From Cytobacillus firmus (GTDB lineage Bacteria > Bacillota > Bacilli > Bacillales > Cytobacillaceae), in contig NZ_JAMBOJ010000014.1 in the NCBI RefSeq assembly GCF_023715565.1, forward strand, positions 26,759 to 90,758: 64,000 bases of DNA, read 5' to 3'. A program made the translations under genes and the position numbers. The first letter of the stretch is position 1; the number at the start of each line of letters is the position of its first letter. Under the pieces are notes generated by a model. That model was not told where the DNA came from. It searched no databases and saw nothing but the letters and a program-made list of their open reading frames with translations. Positions 25,187 through 34,190 of the stretch are shown piece after piece.

Positions 25187-26197
25187 ATGTCCTATACCAT
25201 CAAAGACGTTGCCAAAAAGGCAAATGTCTCTATTGCAACAGTCTCCAGGATTTTAAATGGCCAGGGAGGTTATTCGGAAAAAACAAAATACAAGGTTCTT
25301 AAAGTGATTGAAGAACTGGGCTATCAGCCAAATGCAGTAGCAAGGGGATTAATTAATAAGAGAACCCATACAATTGGGGTGCTTTTCCCAAAGCTGTCGA
25401 GCTCATTGGTTACCGATCTGCTGGATGGCATTGAAAAGGCCGCAAATGATAACGGTTCCAGTGTGATTGTCTGCCATACCGAGTCAAATGGCGAAAAAAC
25501 GATGAAGTATCTCCAGCTTCTTATTGAAAAAAGGGTAGATGGAATCATTTTCGCCAGTGAAATTTTAAAGGATGAATATTATCAATTTGTAACCAAAACC
25601 CGCATGCCGATGATTCTGCTTTCAACAGAGTCCTATGCGTATCCTGTGCCTTTTGTAAAAGTTAACGATTTTCATGCAGCATATGCAGCAGCTAAGCATT
25701 TAATCGACAAGGGTCATACCAGAATTGGGATGATAAGCGGGAACAAGGATGATATCATCGCGGGGATTCCAAGGATTGATGGATTTAAGAAAGCTTTGAC
25801 CGATCATAATATACCGTTTGGGACTGAAAATATTGTTTTCAGCCGCGGATTCACATTTCCTGATGGTGTTGAAGGCTTGAAAAGACTTATCAAACAGTTT
25901 CCGGATGCAACAGCAATATTTGCAGCGAGTGATGAAATGGCCATAGGTGCCCTTTCAGCAGCTTATCAGATTGGAATAAAGGTCCCAGATGAAATTTCTG
26001 TTATAGGGTATGATAACTTGAATCTCGCTGAAATGTCCATTCCGCCGTTGACAACAGTAGAGCAGCCTCTCGTAAAAATGGGCGAAGCTGCAGCAGAAAT
26101 GCTTTTTTCCATTTTAGAAACAGGCGAAACTCCGGAAAGCCGGATAATGCCACATAAAATCATTGAAAGAATGAGTGTGAAAGAGAGAAAAAAATAA
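25187..26197 (+). CDS. LacI-family regulator of the alpha-glucoside operon
   Basis: 336 residues. The N-terminal HTH (YTIKDVAKKANVSIATVSRIL) and hinge helix (YQPNAVARGLINKRT) are canonical. The periplasmic-binding-like core has FAASDEMAIGALSAAYQIG and ISVIGYDNLNLAEM. Length and motifs suit a maltose/alpha-glucoside-type repressor. Two similar operators, one before its own gene and one between it and the binding-protein gene, indicate that it controls both. The inducer is probably an imported disaccharide. Confidence 0.92.
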   Translation: MSYTIKDVAKKANVSIATVSRILNGQGGYSEKTKYKVLKVIEELGYQPNAVARGLINKRTHTIGVLFPKLSSSLVTDLLDGIEKAANDNGSSVIVCHTESNGEKTMKYLQLLIEKRVDGIIFASEILKDEYYQFVTKTRMPMILLSTESYAYPVPFVKVNDFHAAYAAAKHLIDKGHTRIGMISGNKDDIIAGIPRIDGFKKALTDHNIPFGTENIVFSRGFTFPDGVEGLKRLIKQFPDATAIFAASDEMAIGALSAAYQIGIKVPDEISVIGYDNLNLAEMSIPPLTTVEQPLVKMGEAAAEMLFSILETGETPESRIMPHKIIERMSVKERKK

Positions 26198-26210
26198 CTC
26201 TCTTTTTCTT

Positions 26211-26244
26211 AGTTAAATTACGTAAACGTTTACGTAATTTAACT
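26211..26244. promoter_or_regulatory. Perfect 34-bp palindromic operator
   Basis: The left half AGTTAAATTACGTAAAC is mirrored exactly by GTTTACGTAATTTAACT with no loop. The central GTAAACGTTTAC is a typical LacI-family site. It lies 26 bp before the binding-protein gene. In RNA the inverted repeat could also form a strong hairpin after the regulator gene, so it may act as an attenuator too. Confidence 0.8.
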
Positions 26245-26269
26245 ATAAAATAAAATAGGGGGATTTACC

Positions 26270-27502
26270 ATGATAAAAAAAGTGACAGCAGGTGTAATGG
26301 CATTAACTTTAGGAGCTTCTTTATTGGCAGGGTGTTCATCTGATGGAGCAGATGACGGAAAAACAACTCTTGAGCTGTTCTCTAATAAATCAGAAAGCAT
26401 CGAAACGTACAAAGAATTGATTAAAGAATTTGAAGCGAAAAACCCGGATATTAAAATCAAATTGGATGCACCGCCGGAAGCAGAAACAGTTTTGAAAACA
26501 CGTTTGACCAAAAACGATTTGCCTGACATCATGTCTATCGCTGGTAATGCTACATACGGCGAGCTCGGCCGTGCAGGTGTTCTTGAGGATTTTTCGGGGA
26601 CTGATTTAGCTAAACCAGTTCAGCCAGCTTATATTGAAATGATCAATCGTCTGGTCGGACCTGAAACTGAAGGTACTTTCGGTCTTCCGTACGCTACAAA
26701 TGCTAATGCCGTAATTTACAACAAAACAAAGTTTGAAGAACATGGACTTGAAGTCCCAGCTACCTGGGATGAATTCATTGCAAGCCTGGAAAAGGTAAAA
26801 GCTGCCGGTGACACACCAATTTATTTTACATTAAAAGATGCATGGACAGGCATGATTGCTTGGAACTCACTTGGCGCTAATGTAGCGGGTGAAGATTTTG
26901 CAGAAAAGAAAAACGCCGGGGACACATCTTTCGCAGATAAATATGATGAAGTTGCTGACAAGATGGATACATTAGTTCAGTACGGCCACAAGGACAATAT
27001 GGGTGTCGCATACGGAGATGGAAACAATGCATTTGCAGCTGGAAAATCTGTTTTCTACCTGCAGGGCAACTGGGCAATCCCTGAAATTCTTAAAGCAAAC
27101 CCTGACATGGAACTTGGAGTATTCCCAATGCCTGTAACAAACGATCCTGCACAAAACAAACTTGTCTCTGGTGTAGATGTTCTATTAGCAGTCAGCAAAG
27201 ACTCTAAGCATAAAGAAGAAGCGATGAAATTTGCAGAATTTATGATGAATAAAGACACGGCTAAAAAATATATTGACGAGCAGAAAGCTTTCTCAGCCAT
27301 TGAAGGAGTGTATCAGGAAAATCCGGTGTTTGAAGGAATTAAGGCTAACTTTGAAAATGGTACCATCACAAGTTTCCCTGATCACTATTACCCTGCAGGC
27401 ATGGGTGCCGAAAACCTTGTTCAAGAATTCCTGATCAAGAAAGATAAAGAAAAATTCCTGAAGAAAATGGACAGCGAGTGGGATAAAGTCCAAAACCGCT
27501 AA
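26270..27502 (+). CDS. Alpha-glucoside ABC solute-binding lipoprotein
   Basis: 410 residues of family-1 binding protein. The lipobox is SLLAGC, with Cys at residue 22. Mature motifs include FGLPYATNANAVIYNKTKFEEHGL and VFYLQGNWAIPEILKANPD. The neighbours, two GH13 glucosidases, identify the ligand class as maltose-, isomaltose- or similar alpha-glucosides. It is clearly diverged from the binding protein at 12547. A hairpin separates it from the permeases. Confidence 0.9.
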   Translation: MIKKVTAGVMALTLGASLLAGCSSDGADDGKTTLELFSNKSESIETYKELIKEFEAKNPDIKIKLDAPPEAETVLKTRLTKNDLPDIMSIAGNATYGELGRAGVLEDFSGTDLAKPVQPAYIEMINRLVGPETEGTFGLPYATNANAVIYNKTKFEEHGLEVPATWDEFIASLEKVKAAGDTPIYFTLKDAWTGMIAWNSLGANVAGEDFAEKKNAGDTSFADKYDEVADKMDTLVQYGHKDNMGVAYGDGNNAFAAGKSVFYLQGNWAIPEILKANPDMELGVFPMPVTNDPAQNKLVSGVDVLLAVSKDSKHKEEAMKFAEFMMNKDTAKKYIDEQKAFSAIEGVYQENPVFEGIKANFENGTITSFPDHYYPAGMGAENLVQEFLIKKDKEKFLKKMDSEWDKVQNR

Positions 27503-27510
27503 TGGCATTG

Positions 27511-27539
27511 AGCCAGGAAATCTCATAGATTTTCTGGCT
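27511..27539 (+). other. Intercistronic hairpin after the binding-protein gene
   Basis: AGCCAGGAAATCT (27511-27523) pairs with AGATTTTCTGGCT (27527-27539) with one G-T pair. It stands in the same position as the hairpin at 13868 in the other sugar operon and probably raises the binding-protein to permease ratio. Confidence 0.5.
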
Positions 27540-27560
27540 TTCTAAAAAGGAGTTGTCACA

Positions 27561-28424
27561 ATGAAAAAGAAAAACAGTGTGTTTCTCATCATTACCATAC
27601 CCGCTTTCCTTCTTTTCTTCATTTTCCACAGTTTTCCCGCTTTGCAGGGGATTTTTTACAGTTTCACTGATTGGAAGGGGTATGGAGATTGGAACTTTGT
27701 TGGGTTAAAAAACTACCTTAACGTTTTTAAAGATGAACGGGCAGGGGATGCCTACTTATTTACTTTTAAATTTGCTATTGTTGCGACCATTTTGGTCAAT
27801 ATCATAAGCCTTCTTGTGGCTATCGGGCTTAATTCCAAGATAAAGTTTCATAAAACGCTTCGGGCCATCTACTTTTTGCCTTACATTTTGAGTATCTTGA
27901 TTGTTGGCTTTATCTTTAATTTTATTTTTGCTCATTTCCTGCCGCAGATCGGTGATGCATTCGGATGGGAATTTCTGACCCGTAATATTCTTGGAAACCC
28001 TGATCTTGCATGGATCGGGATTGTCATTGTAGCCGTTTGGCAGGCTGTGTCATTTAATACCATATTGTATCTTGCAGGGCTTGTGACAATTTCAGAGGAT
28101 TTATATGAAGCAGCAAGCATTGACGGAGCCGGTGTCTGGACAAAGTTTTGGAAAATTACGTTTCCGCTCATCGCGCCATTTTTCACCATTAATATGGTTC
28201 TCTCATTGAAAAACTTCCTTATGGTCTTTGATCAAATTGTTGCCTTGACTGGAGGAGGTCCGGGAAAGTCAACCGAATCCATTTCCCTGCTAATTTACAG
28301 AGGAGGATTTGAAGGCGGAGAGTTTGCCTATCAATCAGCCAATGCAGTCATATACTTCATCGTCATCATCGTCTTTTCTGTTATTCAGCTGAAATTCTTA
28401 AATAAAAGAGAGGTGGAAAACTAA
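27561..28424 (+). CDS. Alpha-glucoside ABC permease, MalF-type
   Basis: 287 residues, six membrane helices. The EAA loop reads YEAASIDGAGVWTKFWKITFPL. GGGPGKSTESISLLIYRGGF follows in the usual place. AAAGGAG precedes the ATG. The next gene starts right at its stop (TAATG), so the two permeases are translationally coupled. Confidence 0.9.
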   Translation: MKKKNSVFLIITIPAFLLFFIFHSFPALQGIFYSFTDWKGYGDWNFVGLKNYLNVFKDERAGDAYLFTFKFAIVATILVNIISLLVAIGLNSKIKFHKTLRAIYFLPYILSILIVGFIFNFIFAHFLPQIGDAFGWEFLTRNILGNPDLAWIGIVIVAVWQAVSFNTILYLAGLVTISEDLYEAASIDGAGVWTKFWKITFPLIAPFFTINMVLSLKNFLMVFDQIVALTGGGPGKSTESISLLIYRGGFEGGEFAYQSANAVIYFIVIIVFSVIQLKFLNKREVEN

Positions 28425-29245
28425 TGAATGGCAAAAAAACGAGCTGGCTTGTGACCACTCTATTAATCTTAGGTTCATTGCTCATTCTTTTTCCACTGTA
28501 TTTAACCATTACCATTGCGTTTAAAACACCGCCTGAAATGGCAGGGAATTTACTTGCTCTTCCTAAATCGTGGTCATTTGACAACTTTGCTAAGGCTATC
28601 GAAATGACTAATTTCTTTAATGCGTTTAAAAACAGTGCATTCGTTACAATATTTGTGGTCATTTTTACTGTGTTAACGAACTCGCTTGTATCTTATGCCA
28701 TCGCCAGAAACCTTCATAAGAAGTTTTATAAGTTCCTATACTTCTATTTTTTAAGCGCGATGTTTATTCCTTTTCCAATCATCATGCTCCCGCTTGTCAA
28801 ACAGACCAGTGCATGGGGAATGGATAACCTGATTGGCTTAATCATTTTGTATATCGTTTTCAACCTTTCTTTTAATGTATTTATCTATATTGGCTACATT
28901 CGTGCCATTCCAGTTGAGCTGGAAGAGGCAGCTATTATGGACGGTGCAACCACATGGGGTGTGTTCTGGAAAGTCATTTTCCCGCTTCTGGCACCAATGA
29001 ATGCAACAGTAGCCATCATTACAAGCCTTGGGGCATGGAATGACTTCATGCTTCCGCTTGTCCTGCTCAGCGACAGGGAAATGGCTACACTTCCTCTGGT
29101 GCAGTACATTTTCCAAGGCCAATTCAGCACAGATTATAATCTTGCATTTGCCTCTTATTTAATGGCTCTTGCGCCAATGATAATTGTGTACATCTTTGCT
29201 CAAAAATGGATCATAAGCGGTGTAATGAAGGGCTCAATAAAATAA
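28424..29245 (+). CDS. Alpha-glucoside ABC permease, MalG-type
   Basis: 273 residues, six membrane helices. The EAA loop is EEAAIMDGATTWGVFWKVIFPL. It ends with the cytoplasmic tail common to MalG-type proteins (ISGVMKGSIK). It overlaps the previous stop codon by one base. As in the other sugar locus, no ATPase is encoded, so a shared MsmX-like ATPase elsewhere must energise it. Confidence 0.9.
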   Translation: MNGKKTSWLVTTLLILGSLLILFPLYLTITIAFKTPPEMAGNLLALPKSWSFDNFAKAIEMTNFFNAFKNSAFVTIFVVIFTVLTNSLVSYAIARNLHKKFYKFLYFYFLSAMFIPFPIIMLPLVKQTSAWGMDNLIGLIILYIVFNLSFNVFIYIGYIRAIPVELEEAAIMDGATTWGVFWKVIFPLLAPMNATVAIITSLGAWNDFMLPLVLLSDREMATLPLVQYIFQGQFSTDYNLAFASYLMALAPMIIVYIFAQKWIISGVMKGSIK

Positions 29246-29279
29246 AGATGAAATTATTCTTTGATCGGAGTTGTTTAAA

Positions 29280-30965
29280 TTGAACAAAACATGGTGGAAA
29301 GAAAGCGTTATTTATCAAATCTACCCAAGAAGCTTCAATGATTCAAATGGGGACGGGATTGGCGATATCAATGGAATTACTGAGAAAATCCCATACTTAG
29401 CTGAATTGGGGATCGATGTCATCTGGCTATCCCCCGTTTACAAGTCGCCTAATGATGATAATGGCTATGACATCTCAGATTACCGTAATATCATGGATGA
29501 ATTTGGAACTATGAAAGACTTTGACGGCATGCTGGCAAAAGCCCATGAATACGGCATCAAAATTATGATGGACCTTGTTGTCAACCATTCAAGCGATGAA
29601 CACCAATGGTTCCAGGAATCGCGAAAATCTAAAGATAATCCATATCGAGATTATTATATCTGGAAAAAGACGGACAATGGCGAGCCACCTACAAACTGGG
29701 GAGCAGCGTTTGGCGGAAGTGTATGGGAATTTGATGAACAAACCGGCGAATATTACCTGCATCTGTTCAGCAAAAAGCAGCCTGACTTAAACTGGGAAAA
29801 TCCTGTTTTGCGAAATGAAGTGTTTGAAATGATGCGCTTCTGGCTTGATAAAGGCATTGATGGATTCCGCATGGATGTCATCAATTTCATTTCGAAGGAT
29901 ATCAGCTATCCACAGGGAGAGATTCGCGAAAGCCATAAATATGGGGACGGCAGCAAGTATTATATGAACGGTCCAAAAATTCATGAGTTTCTGCAGGAAA
30001 TGAACAAAGAAGCCCTTAGTACCTATGATACCATTACGGTTGGAGAGATGCCTGGTGTAACAGTGGATGAAGGCAAACTCTACACCGGACGGGACAGGAA
30101 TGAATTAAATATGGTTTTCCATTTTGAACATGTGGGCCTTGGAGATGGACAATACGGCAAATGGGATCCCCGCCCCTGGAAGTTAACTGATTTGAAAAAG
30201 ATCTTTAACAAGTGGCAGAAAGGCCTTGAAGAAGATGGCTGGAATAGTTTGTACTGGAGCAACCATGACCAGCCCCGCGCCATCTCCAGATGGGGTAATG
30301 ATTCAGAAGAATACCGTGTTACTTCTGGCAAGATGATAGCCGCTTGCCTTCATATGATGCAGGGAACACCTTATATTTATCAGGGCGAGGAAATCGGCAT
30401 GACAAATGTTAAATTCGATGATATCAATGATTACCGTGATATCGAAACATTGAATGCCTACCGTGATCTTACACCTGATTCCTTAACACATGAAGAAATC
30501 TTTAAAGGCATTCATGAGAGAAGCAGGGATAATGCGAGAACGCCTGTTCAGTGGGATGCCAGCCCGAATGCAGGATTTACAGACGGAAACCCTTGGATCA
30601 ATGTGAACAAGAATTATGAGAAGATTAATGCCGAAGCAGTTTTAAAAGACGAGGACTCTATTTTCCATTTTTACAAAAAGCTCATTCAGCTTAGAAAGCA
30701 AAATGAAGTGATTGTATATGGAACATTCGATTTAATAATGGAAGAGGATGAGCAGATCTTTGCTTTTACACGGACTCTGAGTGATGACCGGCTGCTAGTG
30801 ATCTGCAACTTCAGTGATGAAACACCGGACTTTAAGCTGCCGGGACATATCCTTTACTCGTCTAAAGAACTTTTAATATCAAACCTGGCTGCAGATGAAA
30901 ATGAAGAAATAGATAACCTGACACTCAAGCCATTTGAAGCTAGAGTGTATCGTTTGAAAAAATAA
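29280..30965 (+). CDS. GH13 alpha-glucosidase (oligo-1,6-glucosidase type) 1
   Basis: 561 residues, the normal length for GH13 oligo-1,6-glucosidases. The catalytic triad is present: nucleophile Asp in GFRMDVINFI, acid Glu in ITVGEMPG, and stabiliser Asp in WSNHDQPR. The N-terminal WWKESVIYQIYPRSFNDSNGDGIGD and the Ca-site-like segment are typical. The start is TTG 29280 with CGGAG about 10 bases upstream. No signal peptide, so it acts on imported substrate. The exact linkage preference cannot be read. Confidence 0.9.
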   Translation: MNKTWWKESVIYQIYPRSFNDSNGDGIGDINGITEKIPYLAELGIDVIWLSPVYKSPNDDNGYDISDYRNIMDEFGTMKDFDGMLAKAHEYGIKIMMDLVVNHSSDEHQWFQESRKSKDNPYRDYYIWKKTDNGEPPTNWGAAFGGSVWEFDEQTGEYYLHLFSKKQPDLNWENPVLRNEVFEMMRFWLDKGIDGFRMDVINFISKDISYPQGEIRESHKYGDGSKYYMNGPKIHEFLQEMNKEALSTYDTITVGEMPGVTVDEGKLYTGRDRNELNMVFHFEHVGLGDGQYGKWDPRPWKLTDLKKIFNKWQKGLEEDGWNSLYWSNHDQPRAISRWGNDSEEYRVTSGKMIAACLHMMQGTPYIYQGEEIGMTNVKFDDINDYRDIETLNAYRDLTPDSLTHEEIFKGIHERSRDNARTPVQWDASPNAGFTDGNPWINVNKNYEKINAEAVLKDEDSIFHFYKKLIQLRKQNEVIVYGTFDLIMEEDEQIFAFTRTLSDDRLLVICNFSDETPDFKLPGHILYSSKELLISNLAADENEEIDNLTLKPFEARVYRLKK

Positions 30966-30970
30966 TGACA

Positions 30971-30997
30971 GGGCCTGTTTAGGGCCCTTTTTTACAA
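30971..30997 (+). terminator. Short hairpin between the two GH13 genes
   Basis: GGGCC pairs with GGCCC, followed by TTTTTTAC. It is a weak terminator that would allow partial read-through into the second glucosidase gene. Confidence 0.55.
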
Positions 30998-31021
30998 TAT
31001 GATAATAATGAGGTGGCCCCT

Positions 31022-32641
31022 GTGAATAAAAAGTGGTGGAAAGAAGCGGTTGTATATCAAATTTACTGGAGAAGCTTTTTTGATTCCGATGGTGATGGCT
31101 ATGGTGATTTAAGAGGGGTTATAAAAAAGCTTGATTATGTTAAGAAACTTGGTGTTGATGTGATTTGGCTGAATCCCTTTTATCAATCACCAGACCGGGA
31201 TAATGGTTATGACATTTCAGATTATTATGGGATTATGGAAAAAGCCGGTGACATGGCAGCTTTCGATGAGCTGATCCATGAAATTCATCAACGGGGTATG
31301 AAGGTCATTATGGATTTAGTTGTGAATCATACTTCTGACCAGCATCCCTGGTTTATGGAATCACGGTCATCCCAAAATAATTCGAAAAGAGATTGGTATA
31401 TTTGGAAGGATCCAAAGGATGGAAGGGAGCCAAATAACTGGCGGTCCTATTTTGCTCCATCCTGCTGGGAATGGGATAAAGCAACAGGACAATATTATTA
31501 TCATTCCTTTGCAGTCGAGCAGCCCGATCTTAATTGGGAAAATCCTGAACTGAGGCAGGAAATCTACAAAATGATGCGCTTCTGGCTGGACAAAGGCATT
31601 GATGGGTTTCGAATGGATGTGATTAATTTACTGGCCAAAAAAGAAGACTTATCAGATGCTGAGAATCCTTACAATATAAGCTACTTGGCCAATAACCCTG
31701 GAATCCATGACTATCTTAAGGAAATGCACCGTGAAGTCCTTCAGCATTATGATGTAATGACTGTGGGTGAGATACCGTTTGTTTCACCGGAAGAGGGATT
31801 GCTTTATGTAGATGAAAGCAGAAATGAACTGAACACTCTGTTCCATTTTCAGGTGGCAGATGAAATGCCGGTATTGGATATGCTCAGATTCAAGGAAATC
31901 CAAACAAGCTGGCATGAAGGCCTTAAGCAAAAAGGGTGGAATTCGCAATTCCTTAATAACCATGATCACACAAGACAGGTTACCCGCTATGGAAATGATG
32001 GCCAGTACCGTATTCAGTCCGCGAAGCTTTTGGCAGCTATGATTCATACCCTGCCTGGAACGCCTTATATCTATCAGGGCGAAGAAATCGGCATGACAGG
32101 TGTGAGATTTGATTCCATTAATGACTACAATGATATTGCTATGAAAAATAAATATAATGAAGAAGTTGCAAAAGGGCGTGATCCCGAGGAGGTCTTTGAA
32201 AGCATATTGCTTTTGAGCCGTGATAACTCCAGAACGCCGATGCAGTGGAGCTCCAGCAGCCAGGCAGGCTTTACAGCTGGTGAGCCATGGATCAAAGTGA
32301 ATCCGAACTTTAAGGAAATCAATGCAAAAGCTGCTCTAGAGGATTCAGACTCGGTGTATTATTTTTACCAAAAGCTGATAGAACTAAGAAAACAAAACGA
32401 GGTAATGGTTTACGGGGATTATAAGGATCTATTGCCAGATGATGAACACCTATATGTATATACACGTTCCTATAATGATGTAACCTGGCTCATAGTTTTA
32501 AACCATGATGACGAGCAGCAGAGATTTACCTTTAATGGATTCAATAATCGGAAGCTGATTCTTACTAACTATAAGAGAGACTTTGAAGAAAATGAAGAAG
32601 TCCTGCACCCCCATGAAGCGAGAATTTATAAGATAAATTAA
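31022..32641 (+). CDS. GH13 alpha-glucosidase 2
   Basis: 539 residues and a clear paralogue of the gene before it. Catalytic residues: nucleophile Asp in GFRMDVINLL, acid Glu in MTVGEIPFVS, and Asp in NNHDHTRQ. Start GTG 31022 is preferred to an in-frame GTG at 31013, with AGGTGG upstream. The changed residues around the third catalytic Asp (NNHDHTRQ against SNHDQPR) suggest a different substrate, so the pair probably splits alpha-1,6- and other linkages between them. Confidence 0.88.
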   Translation: MNKKWWKEAVVYQIYWRSFFDSDGDGYGDLRGVIKKLDYVKKLGVDVIWLNPFYQSPDRDNGYDISDYYGIMEKAGDMAAFDELIHEIHQRGMKVIMDLVVNHTSDQHPWFMESRSSQNNSKRDWYIWKDPKDGREPNNWRSYFAPSCWEWDKATGQYYYHSFAVEQPDLNWENPELRQEIYKMMRFWLDKGIDGFRMDVINLLAKKEDLSDAENPYNISYLANNPGIHDYLKEMHREVLQHYDVMTVGEIPFVSPEEGLLYVDESRNELNTLFHFQVADEMPVLDMLRFKEIQTSWHEGLKQKGWNSQFLNNHDHTRQVTRYGNDGQYRIQSAKLLAAMIHTLPGTPYIYQGEEIGMTGVRFDSINDYNDIAMKNKYNEEVAKGRDPEEVFESILLLSRDNSRTPMQWSSSSQAGFTAGEPWIKVNPNFKEINAKAALEDSDSVYYFYQKLIELRKQNEVMVYGDYKDLLPDDEHLYVYTRSYNDVTWLIVLNHDDEQQRFTFNGFNNRKLILTNYKRDFEENEEVLHPHEARIYKIN

Positions 32642-32651
32642 TGGTTAAAGC

Positions 32652-32676
32652 AGAGGACCCGTGAGGTTCTCTTTTT
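32652..32676 (+). terminator. Terminator of the alpha-glucoside operon
   Basis: AGAGGACC (32652-32659) pairs with GGTTCTCT (32665-32672) with one G-T pair, followed by TTTTT. Confidence 0.75.
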
Positions 32677-32780
32677 ACTTTGCGAACTTTGAAAGGTATT
32701 CAGAAAAGTTCCACTTCACTTTCTCCCCAACCCTCCCCATGCTATCATTAACAAATAGTCTATTCTGGGAGGATTCATAT

Positions 32781-33864
32781 TTGAAAAAGGACTTACTTGA
32801 AAAAGCAGCAGAATTTATATAAATGTATTATTGTGAACAGAATAAAAGTTTTGCTGAGCTAAGCAGCAGGGTAACAGAAATCGAATATTCCATTGCAAAG
32901 CAAGTATTTTATGAACATACTTTTGAAGAATTGGAATTTGGTGCAAAAGCAGCCTGGCGAAATAGCAATCGCTGCATCGGCAGGCTCTTCTGGGATCAAC
33001 TGAATGTATTGGACAAGCGGAATGTGAAACAAGTGGATGAAGTATTTTCTGCTTTTTTTGAACATATACAATTTGCCACTAACAATGGCAGACTGCGTCC
33101 GGCCATCACCATTTTCTCTCCGGACACTTCCGAACAGGGACTTAGAATTTGGAAGCATCAGCTAATCCGGTATGCTGGGTATGAGACAGAGGAAAGGATT
33201 ATTGGCGATGCTCACTCCATCGCATTTACAAAGCAATGCATGAAATTGGGCTGGGAGCCGAAGTACGGCAAATTTGATGTGCTGCCATTAGTTATACAAA
33301 TGAACACAGCCACCCCAATTAAGGGAAATACCGAAAGAGCTGATTCTTGAAATAGAGATTGAGCATCCAGAGTATAAATGGTTCAGTGATCTCGGTCTGA
33401 AATGGTACGCAGTACCGATGATCTCGGATAGGAAACTGGAAATTGGGGGCATCTCCTATAATTCAGCCCCATTCAATGGCTGGTATATGGGTACTGAAAT
33501 TGGTGCTCGGAACCTGGCAGACGATTTTCGTTATGATATGCTCCCGCAAATTGCCTCATTAATGGGGCTTGATACCAGGTCGAATTCTTCGCTGTGGAAG
33601 GATCGGGCCCTGGTGGAATTAAATGCAGCAGTACTGTATTCCTTTAATAAAGACGGGGTTAGCATAGTAGACCATCATACTGCTGCACAGCAATTCAAGA
33701 ATTTTGAAGAAGACGAAAAGAACCAGGGAAGGGATCTGACCGGTGACTGGACCTGGCTGATTCCGCCCGTTTCCCCTGCTGCTGCACATATTTTTCATAA
33801 GCAGTATAATAATGAAGTGAAAACCCCTAATTACTTTTATCAAGACACTCCTTATCAAAAATGA
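32781..33864 (+). pseudogene. nos: Broken bacterial nitric-oxide synthase oxygenase gene
   Basis: Two reading frames together make a nearly complete NOS oxygenase. The haem-Cys motif WRNSNRCIGRLFW is in the first part and [25 protein letters not shown] and [10 protein letters not shown] in the second. An original start lies at TTG 32781 behind GGGAGG, but codon 14 is TAA (32820-32822). Translation could restart at ATG 32823, losing little. The real break is a frameshift near 33315-33335: [11 protein letters not shown] continues in another frame, with about two bases missing compared with relatives. Unless this is a sequence error, no full-length NO synthase is made. Confidence 0.85.
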
Positions 33865-33896
33865 AAGCCGGCTTGCAAAAATGCCAGCTTTCTTCA
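33864..33896. terminator. Bidirectional terminator between nos relic and small gene
   Basis: GAAAGCCGGC pairs with GCCAGCTTTC with a C/A mismatch, loop about 10 bases, flanked by T- and A-rich sequence on both sides. It serves two convergent genes. Confidence 0.65.
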
Positions 33897-33900
33897 TTTA

Positions 33901-34059
33901 TTAATTCATCTCTTCATCACTGGTTCTTGGGTCTGTTTTCTCTGGAGGAATCTTAGATAGCTGGTCCATAGGCTCCATCATAGATTCAAGGAGACTTCCT
34001 TTAACTTTGTTTTCTTCATTAATATTATTTGACTGAGCATTCTCGCGGCTGTCCATCAT
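33901..34059 (-). CDS. 52-residue acidic protein
   Basis: A leftward ORF from ATG 34059 to TAA at 33901-33903. GAGGTGA lies directly before the paired ATG codons (34057 and 34054), so either Met may be used. The peptide has an Asn/Glu-rich first third, then LLESMMEPMDQLSKIPPEK and ends TSDEEMN. It is hydrophilic with no Cys and no membrane segment. I do not recognise it. The good ribosome site and a shared terminator with the nos relic support it as a true gene. Confidence 0.7.
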   Translation of the reverse strand: MMDSRENAQSNNINEENKVKGSLLESMMEPMDQLSKIPPEKTDPRTSDEEMN

Positions 34060-34190
34060 GTCACCTCATTTTTTAGTTTTTACATAGAATTCACCTTCCG
34101 CTTTGTGATTATCCCAAAAACCGTGAAATCATAGGTTAAAATCCCTTTCGGTGGAAATAATGGAATCTAAAAGATCTATGGAGAAAACCA

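Noticed and set aside
32820..32822. Recoding (selenocysteine or other) at the early stop of the nos gene, suggested by selB in the window
   Set aside because: The stop is TAA, not TGA, and the gene also has a frameshift, so decay or sequence error is the better reading.
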